A DNA stretch of 64,000 nt, from assembly GCA_022457155.1 (NCBI GenBank), contig JAJGOT010000154.1, positions 975,001 to 1,039,000 on the forward strand, written 5' to 3'. The stretch's first letter is position 1. Every line of letters starts with the position of its first letter. The position numbers and the translations under genes were made by a program. The DNA is from Cladopsammia gracilis. Lineage: Eukaryota; Cnidaria; Anthozoa; Scleractinia; Dendrophylliidae. A model generated the notes under the pieces. The model made no database searches, was not told where the DNA came from, and saw only the letters and a list, made by a program, of their open reading frames with translations. Positions 46,527 through 58,350 of this stretch are shown here, piece after piece.

Positions 46527-47469
46527 CTCTGTGTTTGGATCAAATTGGATTTTAAAATGTTGGTTTTTGTGAAGAAAAGAAAAGTGGGGAATTAGGAGAA
46601 AAATCAAGAGCAAACAACAAATTCAACCTACAAATGTTGTTCGCGCCTGGGCAAGATTGATGGTGCTCTCGCCACGATGCCATTCCTACTCCCTAGTAGA
46701 TTATGCTCGCCCAATGATAGCTTTATGTCAGCCAGTCCGAAACAATCAATTTTAAGAAAGAACTATTTGTTATTTTTTGTTATTACTTTGATTGTTGTCC
46801 CGCCAAAATAGGATCAAAGGTTCACAGTCAATACTCACTCTCCTAAAGATTTCTTCACATATTAAAATATTATTGAACAATTGAAAAAAAGATTAATTTC
46901 TTGCTAGTAGTAAATCAGAGTTAGCAACATAATATTACTTCAAGTTCCTCTTAGTTTGTGTCTGAGGATTAATTAAATGAACACTAAGTCCATTTTCATG
47001 TTAAAACTTGTATTAGAGAAGATAGATATACGTACCCTCTTTTCATTAGTCTTCACTTGAACAGACGAAACTTCTTCCGCTTTAATGCACCCAAGACACT
47101 GTAACAGAGAGACAACCAACTCGTCTTAATAACATTACCAACTGAAATCAAAAGCTCCTTCGAACCAACTCGCGAATACGAAACGATCTTCGGACCCTCC
47201 CCTCTTCTACGTGTTTTGCTCCACCGCCCCCCCCCCCCCCCCCCCCCCCGCGTCCAACTCCTGACCTTCACCTCCCTCCAACGCCATCCCCATGCATATG
47301 TACCAGGCAAACTATATGCGCAAGCTTTATGCACTGGTTAGCAGACTAACCAAGAAAAGTTAACAGCCGAGTAATGGATGGTAGGAGTGAAAATTTGCAT
47401 TTTTGCCACCGTTTGCAATACCTCGTTCAAAGCTTCGCGTAATCACGAGTTAAAAATTAGGAACTCCTC

Positions 47470-48445
47470 AAAACTATTGTTGGGTATGCGTGGGATGAGT
47501 CTTGAATCTTTCACTCGTATTCTCAAACATGCAATTCTCCTTACCCGTTTTCAGACAAAACACTTAAAATTGTCCCCCTTTTCGAGCCAAAACAATAAAA
47601 TATTATACACAATTAGACTAAAAGGAAAACATACGCATTTCTAGACCTAAATAATCATATTTTGCACCGAATTGCTGACTTGATTGATTGTCGCGAGTTA
47701 CACAGAAAAATAAAAAGACGTGTTGTATAAAACATCAAAATGGGTTGACGAAACTAATCTCTTTCCCGAGGGTAGAGGCATTTGATCTCCTAATATGAAC
47801 ATTGAATGGGACATCTGAACAACATTTTTGGCCTGGGGGAAGGGAATTTGAACAAACCAAATTTAAATGCACGGTGGGTTACGTATATCCGGTGGGGGTA
47901 TTTTGAAGTTTCGATTTGACCGGTACATTACCGCTGTGTAGTTTTTATGCCGACTTCTCAACTATTGTTGGGTATGTGTGGGATGCGTCTTGAATCTTTC
48001 ACTCGTTTTCCCAAACATGTAATTTTCCTTACCCGTTTTCAGACAAAACGCTTAAAATTGTCCCCCTTTTCGAGCCAAAACAATAAAATATTATACACAA
48101 TTAGACTAGAAGGAAAACATACGCATTTCTAGACCTAAATAATCATATTTTGCACCGAATTGCTGACTTGATTGACTGTCGCGAGTTACACAGAAAAATA
48201 AAAAGACGTGTTGTATAAAACATCAAAATGGGTTGACGAAACTAATCTCTTTTCCGGGGGTAGAGGCATTTGATCTCCTAATATGAACATTGAATGGGAC
48301 ATCTGAACAACATTTTTGGCCTGGGGTAAGGGAATTTGAACAAACCAAATTTAAATGCACGGTGGGTTACGTATACCCGGTGTGGGTATTTTGAAGTTTC
48401 GATTTGAGCGGTACATTACCGCTGTGAAGTTTTCATGCCGACTTA
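47470..48445. repeat. 488-bp tandem duplication in TRPC intron 5
   Basis: CTATTGTTGGGTATG starts at 47,474 and again at 47,962, and the two units are about 95% alike along their length (CATTGAATGGGACATCTG, GGTACATTACCGCTGTG). The second unit ends exactly at the exon 5 splice donor (GTAAGT, 48,441-48,446). Confidence 0.9.
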
Positions 48446-48446
48446 C

Positions 48447-48605
48447 TTTTTTTATCCAGCGGTATCGTCTAGCAAGCCAGTGGACTCCAGCAGCAGCTTT
48501 TTCTACCGGTATAAGGTTAAACGGCGGCGGCAGAGGACTAACTTCACTCACATAATACATCCAGATGCGCGTTCTCGCAAACTTGAATTTAATGTCCTTC
48601 TCTTC
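48447..48605 (-). CDS. TRPC: TRPC exon 5: TRP box
   Basis: 159 nt (53 codons), phase 0 at both ends, between a CTTACACACAG acceptor and a GTAAGT donor. It encodes the segment just after S6: EEKDIKFKFARTRIW followed by PLPPPFNLIP. KFARTRIW corresponds to the EWKFARxKLW TRP box of TRPC channels, and LPPPFN(L/I)IP is the second conserved box. The Glu-Trp before KFAR is replaced by Lys-Phe, a departure from the usual EWKFAR. The exon then runs into a basic helix (WLARRYRWIKK). Confidence 0.92.
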
Positions 48606-49264
48606 CTGTGTGTAAGAACACAGTAAGTGGAACTGTTATTATCATCGTTACTACTGAAGAAGAAAAGCAGGGGGCAGGGGCGGGGTAAGAAACAAGGCCT
48701 GGGACCGAGTAACGATGTTCTCACAACTTGCAAAGCGGTCCACATACATCGTGGTCAGCGGTGTTTAAAGAATATATTTGAACGGGACGATATCGGCGAA
48801 AAGACGACAGAAATGAACACCAATTTTTTTTTGCTTTTCCCCTGGTTTAAACAAATGCGAGGCTTTAAGGCAGAAGGGTGTGGCTATCCCCTGAATAAAT
48901 TAAATGGAAACAATGGGGACCCAACATATATTTGCTCTCCAACATAAACGCGTGTGGGTCTCTAAGTTCGAAAATAGTAAAAATGCCTACCTGCCAGCGC
49001 TTTCCATACAATGCAGCTAAAGCAAGAGGATACGACCTTTTTTATACTTTTTTGTCAGCTTTTTTTGCGAAAAAGGTATTAATCCCTTATTTCGCTCAAC
49101 TGTTTCTCTTTAATTTATAGTTAAATTATCTGGTTTCAGTGTAATGCAGTGAAAGAATACAGATTATAATTAAGACTTTTGTCTTCAGCGGCTAGTATCT
49201 AATTAAAAGAAACTTCTAAAGTCCGAAACTTGACTGTCCTGACATTTCTATCCTCCCTCCAGTT

Positions 49265-49790
49265 TATAGAGCGGTTTTTCAATTGAGTGTCGTAAAACCA
49301 AAACCAAAGTAATTACTCAGTAATCACTCTGGCCAATCACAATAGTCGCAGACAATTCAATGAACCAATCAGAACTCGTAGCAAATACATGTAATCGGCT
49401 CCAAGCGCGGGAAAATCGCGTGCGAGTAATACTCCATTCACACCAACGCTTAAACATGTTTAAATGTTGTTTAGTTTAACTACGTTTTTAGCCTCTATCT
49501 TGAACATTTTTAAATGTATGACACATACTACCTGGAATGGTAATAAAAGCCAATAAAGTTTCTTTTAGTAAAGATTTCATTCCAAATATTACGGCACGTT
49601 TGGGGTTATTTTTCTAAACCTGTTTTAAACTAAACAACATTTAAACATGTTTAAGCGTTGGTGTGAACGGGGTATAAGTCACGATTGGTTTTGGTTTTAC
49701 CTCTGATTGGTTGAGAAAGTGTTGCGAGATTTTTTAGCCAATCACAAAGCGTAGAGTTATCTGTCAATTATTTTATAGTGAGCTCCTGTA
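49265..49790. mobile_element. GAGCGGTTTTCA...CTGCTCT MITE, copy c, interrupted
   Basis: It starts TAGAGCGGTTTTTCAATTGA and includes CCAAGCGCGGGAAAATCGCG, then a nested MITE (49,430-49,674), then GTCACGATTGGTTTTGG and AAGTGTTGCGAGATTTTT. The right end is not cleanly recognised. Confidence 0.7.
49430..49674. mobile_element. Harbinger-like MITE nested in copy c
   Basis: TAC(T/C)CC(A/G)TTCACACCAACGC ends are inverted, followed by TTAAACATGTTTAAATGTTG on both sides. TAA flanks it (49,427-49,429 and 49,675-49,677). Other copies of the host MITE show the uninterrupted GAGTAAGT(C/T)AC. Confidence 0.9.
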
Positions 49791-49912
49791 ATTGTTTAGT
49801 GTGTAGCAACCCGCCACGATTAACTTTAGTTATTTGCGGGTTGCTGATATAATTTGTTTTATTATTATTTGTAAATAAATTGTTGTTGTTGTTGTTGTTG
49901 TTTGTTGTTAGC

Positions 49913-50222
49913 AATGCAAAACCAAAGCAATCACCAAATTACTGAGTAATTACACAATTGCCTTGGCATTGCATTGCTACGCTTTGTGATTGGCTAAAAA
50001 ATCTCGCGCCACTTTCTCGACCAATCAAAAGTAAAACCAAAACCAAACGTGACTTGCTCGCACGCGTTTTCCCGCGCTTGGCGCCGCCGACATGTAATTG
50101 CTTCGAGCTCTGATTGGTCCATTGGATTGTTTACGACAGCTGTGATTGGTCAGAGTAATTACTTTGGTTTTGGTTTTACGACACGCAATTGAAAACTGCT
50201 CTATTCAACTGAAAACCGCTCT
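49913..50222. mobile_element. GAGCGGTTTTCA...CTGCTCT MITE, copy d
   Basis: Reversed copy ending CGCAATTGAAAACTGCTCTA. Just before it are a GCAACCCGC hairpin (about 49,807-49,846) and a (GTT)n run (about 49,880-49,910). Confidence 0.8.
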
Positions 50223-50512
50223 AAAAGACCGTACTTCTTCAACCTCATCCCCAGAGCCTTCTCCACTTTGTTTAATTCAAAATGGCGAACGGGCCTAGAA
50301 ACCCTGGAGAAGGCTGCCTAAATAGATAGAGTCTACCTGCTATAGCTCAGAAAGAGGTCGGACACCTTATTGAGAATTATATAACGTAATGTCGACACCA
50401 AATGTCGCGGCAAAATACTCCAGAATTTTTGGCGGGTTTCTCCGCCCGCGTACGCCCGCGCCATTTTGAACGAATTGAAGAAGGCCCTGGGGAATAGGTT
50501 GGTTAATCTTAC

Positions 50513-50708
50513 GTCGACTTTTTTGTATGAGTTATTGAGCATGGCAATCAGAAGGTTCATTAAAACCAGCACGGAAGCGAGGCTGTATCCTGCGAACAGA
50601 AGCTCTCCCGTAACCTTGGTAATTTGTGAGTTCTTGTCGGTTTCGAAGGTCGAAAATTCCACATGTCCGAACAATGCCCAAAATAAAGTACTGAGCGTGC
50701 CGTCAATT
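50513..50708 (-). CDS. TRPC: TRPC exon 4: pore and S6
   Basis: 196 nt. The acceptor (TTCTTTTGACAG) supplies the base that completes the codon begun in exon 3. It encodes the pore helix and filter region (DGTLSTLFWALFGHVEFST), a short extracellular stretch, and S6 with VLVLMNLLIAMLNNSYKKVD, the highly conserved end of the TRPC S6. The donor GTAAGA follows a complete codon, so exon 5 joins in phase 0. Confidence 0.93.
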
Positions 50709-50918
50709 CTGTCAAAAGAACAAAAGAGAGGTCGGTTTAATTTCTGGATTCCAAAATAGTTTCTCAAATTCATAAATATAATTCATCAAGTTTGCACATA
50801 ACCTTGCTTCTTGCGAGTGTTTGTTATATTACTTCTAAAATAGTTGATGGTAACGGTGTCGGTGAATAGTGGCAGATACTTACAGCTCCACTATACGGTG
50901 AATAATTTTTAATTATAT

Positions 50919-51100
50919 ATAGAGAGCGTATGCACATGACGTCACGGCGGCCATATTGGTGTACCAAAACAATAGAACGGCGGCCATGTTGGTGTACCAA
51001 AACAATCCTGTGGGATTTGAACGCTTTTCTTATGTTAACACTTTCTTTTGTTCCAATAAATTTGCATAGCTGCTTGCCACGTGAGTGCATACGCTCTATA
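50919..51100. mobile_element. MITE with TATAGAGAGCGTATGCAC ends
   Basis: TATAGAGAGCGTATGCACATG is inverted at the right (GTGCATACGCTCTATA). GGCGGCCAT(A/G)TTGGTGTACC occurs twice inside. It lies in TRPC intron 3. Confidence 0.75.
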
Positions 51101-51284
51101 TGATACAAATATTATAAGTTGACTATATTATATTTTATTTTATTTTTTATTTTATATTATATTTTTAGCATTTCTACAAAAATGCTTAGGGAAAATTCTG
51201 AAATGGTTTTTTTCTAGTCTTTCTAGTTTGCACGGATTTTTCTTGGAACGAATGCATGTCTCTCCTGTGGTCTTTGCTCCCTAC

Positions 51285-51795
51285 CTTTCGAAAGTGTGGT
51301 TTGTTGTGCTGTTGGAATTCTTAGTAATCTGTGTTGAAGTGTACACATACTGTGAATACAGTTTCCTCATGGCAAGAGCAAACGCACAAACATTGAAAGC
51401 GAAAAGCGCCAGAAATCTAACAATATCCTTCACCATCATCATGAGGGACAAATGAAGAGGTCCAAGCGTGGAGTTCACTTGAAGAAGATGTGAGGCTTCA
51501 AAGAATGTAAGCACCAGCGCGAGAGAGTAGAAACAGTTGGACAGCAACAAGAGCTGATAAGGACCAAGTGAAGTTTTACCCACTAGATGTCGAACATGCT
51601 CGGCCCATTCTCTTGAATCTGAAGCTATCGATGCGTAGCCCACAATATATAAGAGCGCGGCAAGGATGTAGAAAAGGATCATGGGTATGACAGCGAGGTG
51701 CCACCACTCGCCGAGATATCGCTCTATCCCTTGATACACGGCTTGTTTGGCTTCCTGCACGGTTATGCCTACCACCCAGATTCCAATGATAATAG
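51285..51795 (-). CDS. TRPC: TRPC exon 3: S2-S5 region
   Basis: 511 nt between a TTGTTGTTAG acceptor and a GAAAG|GTAGGG donor. Its first two bases complete a codon from exon 2 and its last two are completed by exon 4. It encodes IIIGIWVVGITVQEAKQA, an ERYLGEWWHLAVIP segment matching the WWN.(L/M)D of TRPC channels, then hydrophobic stretches (MILFYILAALLYIVGYASI, LLLLSNCFYSLALVLTFFEA, KDIVRFLALFAFNVCAFALA). This covers the middle transmembrane helices up to S5. It ends with an extracellular stretch holding possible N-glycosylation sites (NSTT, NHT). Confidence 0.9.
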
Positions 51796-51879
51796 CTAAC
51801 AACACAAGTACGCAATGTTAGTAATCATTCATTCATAATTGAAATTCAAGAAAAATCCCGACTTTCATTTGAAAAATAC

Positions 51880-52520
51880 TGAAAAATAAATAATACCACA
51901 GAATAGTACAGCTGAAGATCTTTCATTCGAATGGTCTCCAAGGGGGGATACTCTGTATATTTTTGGGTGGGGGAGTGTTGCTGGGACTCTGAAACCCTTA
52001 CCCTATACCAGACAATGTACAGCTGATTTTGCAACCCTAAATACTAGACTAGACACCAAAAACCTCTATCCTATCACAGACTTGCTACTTTTATAACTGT
52101 ATCACTATTAGTGTTTTTAATGGAAAGCCATCTGTCAACAATGTTGCCACGATTATTTTATTTCCGTTTAGGGAAGGCTGTTTCTCTCTATATATAACGA
52201 GTTTCAAGTCCTATTTTAAACTTAACTCTTCATACCACTGATCAGTTTCCCGGCAAATGATACCCTATTTAAGACCAAAACTCTCTGACCAGACTAAACT
52301 GCTTGAAAACCATACCCTTACCCTTCACAGCGGCACATGCCCATATAGCTTTTATATGAGAATACCCCCACCCCCACCCCTCCTAGGGGAATGGGCATTC
52401 ACTGGAGGATTGTATTCACAAACTCGAAAGTTAGAAAGTAAATACTCTATGCGGCTCAGCAATGGGGGTGAAAGGTTTGATTTATCCGGGACATTGTTTG
52501 GTTGTTGGGAATAATAATGT
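51880..52520. repeat. repeat-derived sequence in TRPC intron 2
   Basis: Motifs such as CCAAGGGGGGATACTC, CCCTATTTAAGACCAAAACTC and CCCCCACCCCCACCCCTCC recall the low-complexity G/C-rich termini of other small elements in this window, but I cannot define ends. No exon is seen. Confidence 0.3.
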
Positions 52521-52720
52521 AACAGTGCCTCATCAGTACAAACAGATAGAGCCATGTTATAGGAGATAGCTGTAAGAATCTTTGACTTAGCATGTGAATG
52601 ATCACAACGGCAGGGCGTTTTGCACTTTCTCAGACGAGCTTTTCAGAATACAAAGCGACCTTTTAAACTGTAGTTAGGTTTTCTTGGCAGTCGACAACAA
52701 CAACAACATTTAAAACCTAC

Positions 52721-53018
52721 TCAATGGCGATAAATGCAGGAAGGAGTGATATTTATCCTGGAAAGCAGACATTGACACCAAAGCCAAAAACCACAGGACA
52801 GAAGAGGCTTGGCTCATAAGCTTGCACAGCGGTATCTCCATCTTCTTTGTCAATCGATTGGCTGGTGTGAATATGTATCCAAGCATGCACAGCGGCATAA
52901 AAAGGGTGTACAACAACACCAGAAGAAATTTAGTGGCAAAGGGCAAATGGTGCCACCGTCCAGATCCCTTGTACACAACAGAGTTCAACATCACCTGGCT
53001 GTAAGGGTGAGCTATAAA
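52721..53018 (-). CDS. TRPC: TRPC exon 2: pre-S1 and first membrane segments
   Basis: 298 nt. The acceptor (TTTTCTTTTCAG) joins exon 1 in phase 0 to give RK|FIAHPYSQVMLNSVVY, which matches the KKFVAHP.CQQ.L...WY motif of TRPC channels. Membrane helices follow (FLLVLLYTLFMPLCMLGYIF, then SSVLWFLALVSMSAF). The donor is placed at TTGA|GTAGGT, leaving one base to start the codon finished by exon 3. This is the only donor I found that keeps the phase. Confidence 0.88.
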
Positions 53019-53099
53019 CTGAAAAGAAAACGGCTCCGTATTAGCGGCAAAAATCGGAAATAAAACTAAGCCCTGTTGTTTCTAACCTAGTCGTATTCA

Positions 53100-53345
53100 T
53101 TTCCTTTCAAGTAACTTAGTCGAGCGAGCGAGCGCGATCAACACGCAGTGAGCGGTGAGCGGTGAGCGATGAAGCGGCAAGCCGCGAGGAACATGGACGC
53201 AAGCGCGAGAAAAAGTAAATGTTTGCTTTTCCTCGTGCTTGTGCGTTCATTTTTACCTATCTTCGAGCTTGAGCCCTCGTTTCTCGCGCGCGGCTCGTGG
53301 CTACGCCACTCACCACTCGCCCCTCGCAGATTGCGCGTTCGCTCA
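53100..53345. repeat. CpG-rich dispersed repeat in TRPC intron 1
   Basis: GAGCGAGCGAGCGCG, GTGAGCGGTGAGCG and GCGCGCGGCTCGTGG-type sequence with imperfect inverted symmetry, resembling a small TIR element. The open frame across it looks incidental. Confidence 0.4.
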
Positions 53346-54879
53346 AAAGAAAAATAAGAGACTGCTCGCAGTGTAGAAACTCAATGATTATATATACATC
53401 GGCATCGGCTATTAGTCAAGTGACAACACATGAAAACGGGCCAAAAAAAATAATGTTTGGTGATTGAAATGTGTTAAATTTCAGTGCATAAAGCTCTAAC
53501 AAGGGGTAGTGACTTTCTGGAAAGCTTAACGTAACGACAATGGCAGTATACCGGTAAAGGTGAATTATTTAATTGCTTAAAGTTACACAAATACACCATG
53601 TTATTGATATCAGACTGCCCACAAAGTTAATATCAGACCATGCACAAGGTTGTTTGCTTTAATATCAGTTGGTAGCTATACATAAACATGTTGTTTTCAT
53701 TGCATGATTCGCCCTTTGTTTCCTTTCAACGAAACACTTGAGAAAAATACATACTCTCGAGAGACGGATGTACGTAACTAAAAGGGGTCAATATTCACAC
53801 ACGCAGGAGACCAATATTGCCAGCAACGAACAAATTCCTTCATACTAAAAGAAACAGTGTCCCACCGAAATGCAGAAATCTCGCTTTCCTGTTTTCCATA
53901 TTATATTGCCAACGGTCACCAAATATCTAAACTGGATAAAAGATCGATTCTACAGAGCAAAACAGAACAGGTTATTTAGAGGAATTAAAGTGCAGGATTA
54001 CAAGACAGGATCTTCAAATTTGATTTCGTGACAGGCGGCCAAAAAATCATAATTGCCATCCTTGTGTTGTTTTTTTTTTCTTAAAGCTTACTTAAAACAA
54101 GCTCCTGGCCATAATCATGAAGACACGATAAATCAGCCGTGACACCGTCTCCTTAAAAAATATTTGAATTCGTAATTAGAACAGAGAGCGAAAAAATGAC
54201 CTAATTTGGACAGGGTTATGACAGTTATCTGAGATCCGAGTTATGGAAGAACACGTCTGCCCCAAATCTCGAGAAATACAAACATCCTCTGCCCCTTTTA
54301 CTTAGTTATTACTCCCAAACTGTGGTCTGGGAATAAGATTGTTTTATTAAAATATATTATTACAAGTACTCCACGGTGTGCACGCTTTGATCAGCACTAC
54401 AGCATGCACTGTGATGGCATTCCTGGAAGGAAAACAACATCTAGTTCTCAAATCTATGTAACTATTAACCGCGGTTAAACGAGAAAAACTTGCAACAGTT
54501 TTCAGTAAAGGACTTAAAAGTTAAGGTTGTCATTTTCATTGTTTAAAGTATATATTGCCAATACACTGTCAATTTACTAAACGTTTTGAAAGTTTACCAA
54601 AAACGTTCTAAGCGTTTAAAAACTGTGAACTGCAGAATTGTCGGCGCCATTTGCCAACATAATTTCGATCAGGTACAAAGAGTTTTGGTCAGTTTCCAAC
54701 GAAAAAAAGCTCATAATTTTGAGAAAAATTAAAAGATAGTAGCGTCAACTAATTTTTTATACATTTTATTTTATTCCATTTAATATTAAATAAAATCCCA
54801 CTAAATAAAACGAAAAACGTCTCGGACGTTTGACCGCGGTGGAATGTAGCTATATCACTTTAGACAACAGCCTGAGGCT

Positions 54880-55170
54880 GAAATCCGACAGTGTGGCCAT
54901 GAATGAAAGTTATTGAGCAGTCTTTCCTTTGGTACTGTTTATTATACTTCACAAGGTGGTTCTAAATTTAAAGTTTGTAGTAGAAGAAATCCTTCAGTGT
55001 GACCATTCAAATGAAAGCTACTGAGCAGTACATTCCTGTGGTGCTGTTTGTTATACTGCACAAGGTGGTTCTAGTTCGATTCTTTCCAGTCTGTGCCGGA
55101 TGAAATCCTTCAGTGTGACCATTTCAAAGGCCCTTCAGTGGTACTTTCGGCTATGCTGCTGTTTGTTTTT
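54880..55170. repeat. three diverged tandem units of about 100 bp beside exon 1 (copy 2)
   Basis: The same array as 22,940-23,225, beginning about 75 bp downstream of the exon 1 donor. Being intronic and retained in both copies, it could hold regulatory sequence, but no site is recognised. Confidence 0.75.
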
Positions 55171-55246
55171 CGTCAGTCATAAAAAAATAATTCTTTTTAT
55201 TATATCCTCTCTTGGCAGTAAAGCTAAGTAATTTGATCTCACTTAC

Positions 55247-56263
55247 CTTTCTGTTCCTATATTTTATGGCGAGGTTAAGAACGCGCAGTCGTTGTTCCTT
55301 TTGCTTCAAGCGTACATCCTCTTTCACTTTTTCGACTTCCGGCATATCCATAACGGCGGCGATTTCTTCAAGATTTCTGCATTCATCTAGTAACGCGACA
55401 GCAAAATTTTCGCTCTGTGACGAGAGGGCGTGATAATCGTCGCGAAACTCGTTTTCGCTACCAGCAAGTTCCTTAAGCTTCCGTTTTAAAACCATCGACC
55501 GAAATAAAGGATCACTTGCAATATGACCCGTGCTCTTTTTACCCAAGTCTTTTCGCTCCCTCATTTCGTGAAGGAAAGTGTGCGAAATATATAAAGGGCT
55601 TGCTAACGCTCGATAGGTATTTAACCTGACCAAAGAATCTCTTAGCCTGACCATTGATTCCTTTTCATCTTCAGCTTTCTGTGTATACGGATCTTCAACC
55701 TTGTAACCTTTGCTGACAAGGAATTCAACAATTTCATAGTTTCCGTTCAACACAGCCAGCACAAGCGGCGTCATAAATTCGTCAAATTTTCCCGAACCGC
55801 CTCGCCGACCCGTCGTTGCTGCCCCCCTTTCGAGCGTTTTCACGGCTGTGTTTTTTCGATGACTTGAGTCATACGCTACCAGTGTCCTAACACATTGCAG
55901 AGAATTATCCCTTACGGCTTGAAACAAGGCTGACCCGATGTCCGCTTTATTTCGCAAAAGCGTTTGCACCATCTCAAACGCTTCCTTCTTCACCGCTATT
56001 TGCAGAGCGGTTTCCCCGTTGAAATTCTTGCAGTCGACGTCGACGCCTTTGACATTTATCAATTCTTCCACTGCCGCTTTATTGCCGCTACGAACGGCTT
56101 CAAAAAAAGCTTCTTCGTCTGGGCTCAAGGAACATGGCAGCACATCGATCTCTTCTAGTTCAATAGACTGACTTGCGGCGTATTCCATTTGCAGCGTATT
56201 TCGGCCGTTTGTTGCTTCATTGCCAGTATCATCTGAGAGGGACTCTCTCATTCTGTTCGCCAT
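55247..56263 (-). CDS. TRPC: TRPC exon 1: start, ankyrin repeats, TRP_2 region
   Basis: 1,017 nt from ATG (56,261-56,263, context GTCATGGCG) to an AAAG|GTAAGT donor; 339 codons, phase 0. It encodes the cytosolic N-terminus of a canonical TRP channel, a non-selective, usually Ca2+-permeable plasma-membrane cation channel activated downstream of phospholipase C. There is an acidic leader, ankyrin repeats (FFEAVRSGNKAAVEELI, NGETALQIAVKKEAFEMVQT, TPLVLAVLNGNYEIVEFLVS), and the TRP_2 segment with LASPLYIS, LKRKLKELAGSENEFRDDYH and ALLDECRNLEEI, the counterpart of L..LA..E.EFK.DY..LS..C.....LLD.CR..EE. With exons 2-6 the protein is about 795-820 residues, a normal TRPC length. The ATG was chosen because it is shared with copy 1; an upstream extension is not. 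Confidence 0.93.
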
Positions 56264-57780
56264 GACGAATAAAGATGTAGATGTTGCGCGAGCGAACTGA
56301 ACAAACAACGCCGCTAATAGTTATGCGGATAAAAAATTATGCATTTCCACAGTTATCTGATGTGTTCACGGTTGACCACTTTAAGCTACTTTTTTATAAA
56401 ATGGCATTCTTTGTCTCTGAAAAGGGACAATATCTAATGGCATCACTGAACTTTAACAAGAACGCATGCCAAAATTACCCAAGCAAAACAAAACAAAACA
56501 AAACACAGACAAGCTATAGATGACCATGCAAATTTGATACATTGTACTTCGTTTCGTCTCTTTGCATAGGCGCATAACGGAACACACACACAATCACACT
56601 ACGTCAATGAATCATTTCAAGCCGGAAAAATAATGCTGTCACTTTATCTGCGAAGTTTCCTTGAGTTCCTTTGACGCATATGACGCTATCTTTGGATTTG
56701 AACGAAAATTATTATTGATGTCATGCAGTATGTTCTCACACGACCTGACTTCCGGTCGAGTCGAATCAACCCGAAACAAGAAACCAAGACCAAGGTAAAA
56801 TGCAAGAGGAAACAAGGAGTTACAAATGCATGTAGACCTCGTTCTTTAAGCGTGAAGCGAAAAATAACACGACAGTACACCAAATATATATTGCACTATA
56901 CTAACTACACCATAAAGACCATAAACAGGTAAACACGCAACAGCCGATGAAAATTTGCTGTATATGTAAATCTACTTCCGGCCGGGTCGGGTCGACTGTA
57001 AAAGAAACCCGAGTCGAGTCGATTCGTCCACATGTTTGCCTTCTTACTGTATTTTCTAAGCGGCTCGTATTAAAATCAACTTTCAGCAAGTCTACAAGTA
57101 ACTGACGGGTCGTGTCAATTCAAGTCGATCGATTCGTCGAAGATTTATAGTATGCTGTCCGTTGAGTCGGGTTGACTTTCCGAAACTGAAGTCGTGTCGA
57201 TCCGAGCACACGCACGCTTGGTATGTTTCCTTTCTCGTGAACACGGACCTCATCAGGTCGCGATTAACTCGATTCGACTCACTGGAGGTGTGGTCGCGTG
57301 AGACATCGACAATAACACCTTCCTCGTTCACGTACATAAAATATGTACTTCTTCTGTTCTGTTCACCTCCAAAACATGGCGGATTGAGTATGTTACTTTT
57401 TTTAATGAAAAAATGGCTTACATCAGTTAGTGTGACGGCAGTGCGAGAGCTTCCCAGGGAGCTTCACAGATCAGTGTGCATTTATTTAGCGGCAAGTCTT
57501 TCAAGCTTAAATCAGTTGTTAAATTAGTGTTAAACTTATGCGTGATATAAAAAAGCAACATCCAACGACCCTGTGATGGATAATACAATTACAAGCTTTA
57601 AAAGTCATGTACTGTTGCATTATACGCCCTCGGGTGCACTATTCGCATTTTTTTTTAATCTCCCGTAAGGGGACACCGCACACGTACTTTTGATATGTTT
57701 CCTTTCTCGCTAAAACGTAAAGTGTCCTTAGGTACGTAAAACGAAACTATGGATGAGTGTCTGCTTTCGCGGTTCCCTGG

Positions 57781-58350
57781 CAGCCCAACCGTGGTGTGTG
57801 AGCCACATCAAATTACAGATTCGAAGCCGGTATGCCACAGGTAGCCCAAGCTATGTGTCACAGTAACCGTTACGAGCGAAATTATAAGGATTTGTATGAG
57901 AAAAAACGGTCCATTCTAGGAGCTAAAGATACGAACAAGATTTCAATAAAAATTGCCTACCTTACTTCGCTTGTGTGTTTCCTGGTCTCCTGTGTGTTTT
58001 TTGGGGCGATTTAGAGCGTTTCCAGTGAGTTTTAGTTGCTTTCTCTCTCAGTCTCTCTCTATATATATAAAGCAATTTTTTTTCTGAGGGGAGGAGGCGG
58101 CTGTCATAGGCTAACCTTCTCTTCTTTTATAGTGGATAGTGCGCGAGTGACAAAAGTGGTAAAAATGCATTTAAACCGGTCAGGACACATCAAGGGACAA
58201 TAAAGTGAAGGTAAGAAGTCTTTCTTGTGTATAATATTCTCGATTTTTCTATCACTTCTCGATTCGTGACAAATCGTATTATACCTATATTTTATTACTG
58301 TGTACCGGCATCTGTATATTTGATGTGGCTCACACACCACGGTTGGGCTG
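57781..58350. mobile_element. 570-bp TIR element, copy-2 specific
   Basis: CAGCCCAACCGTGGTGTGTG and 13 further bases are exactly inverted at the right end (33-bp TIR). Copy 1 lacks it: GCGGTTCCGTTATCTTAAGG runs straight into GTCTCTTATAAGATATCCGA. No exact TSD is visible (CCTGG at the left, CCTGTGG at the right). Confidence 0.8.
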
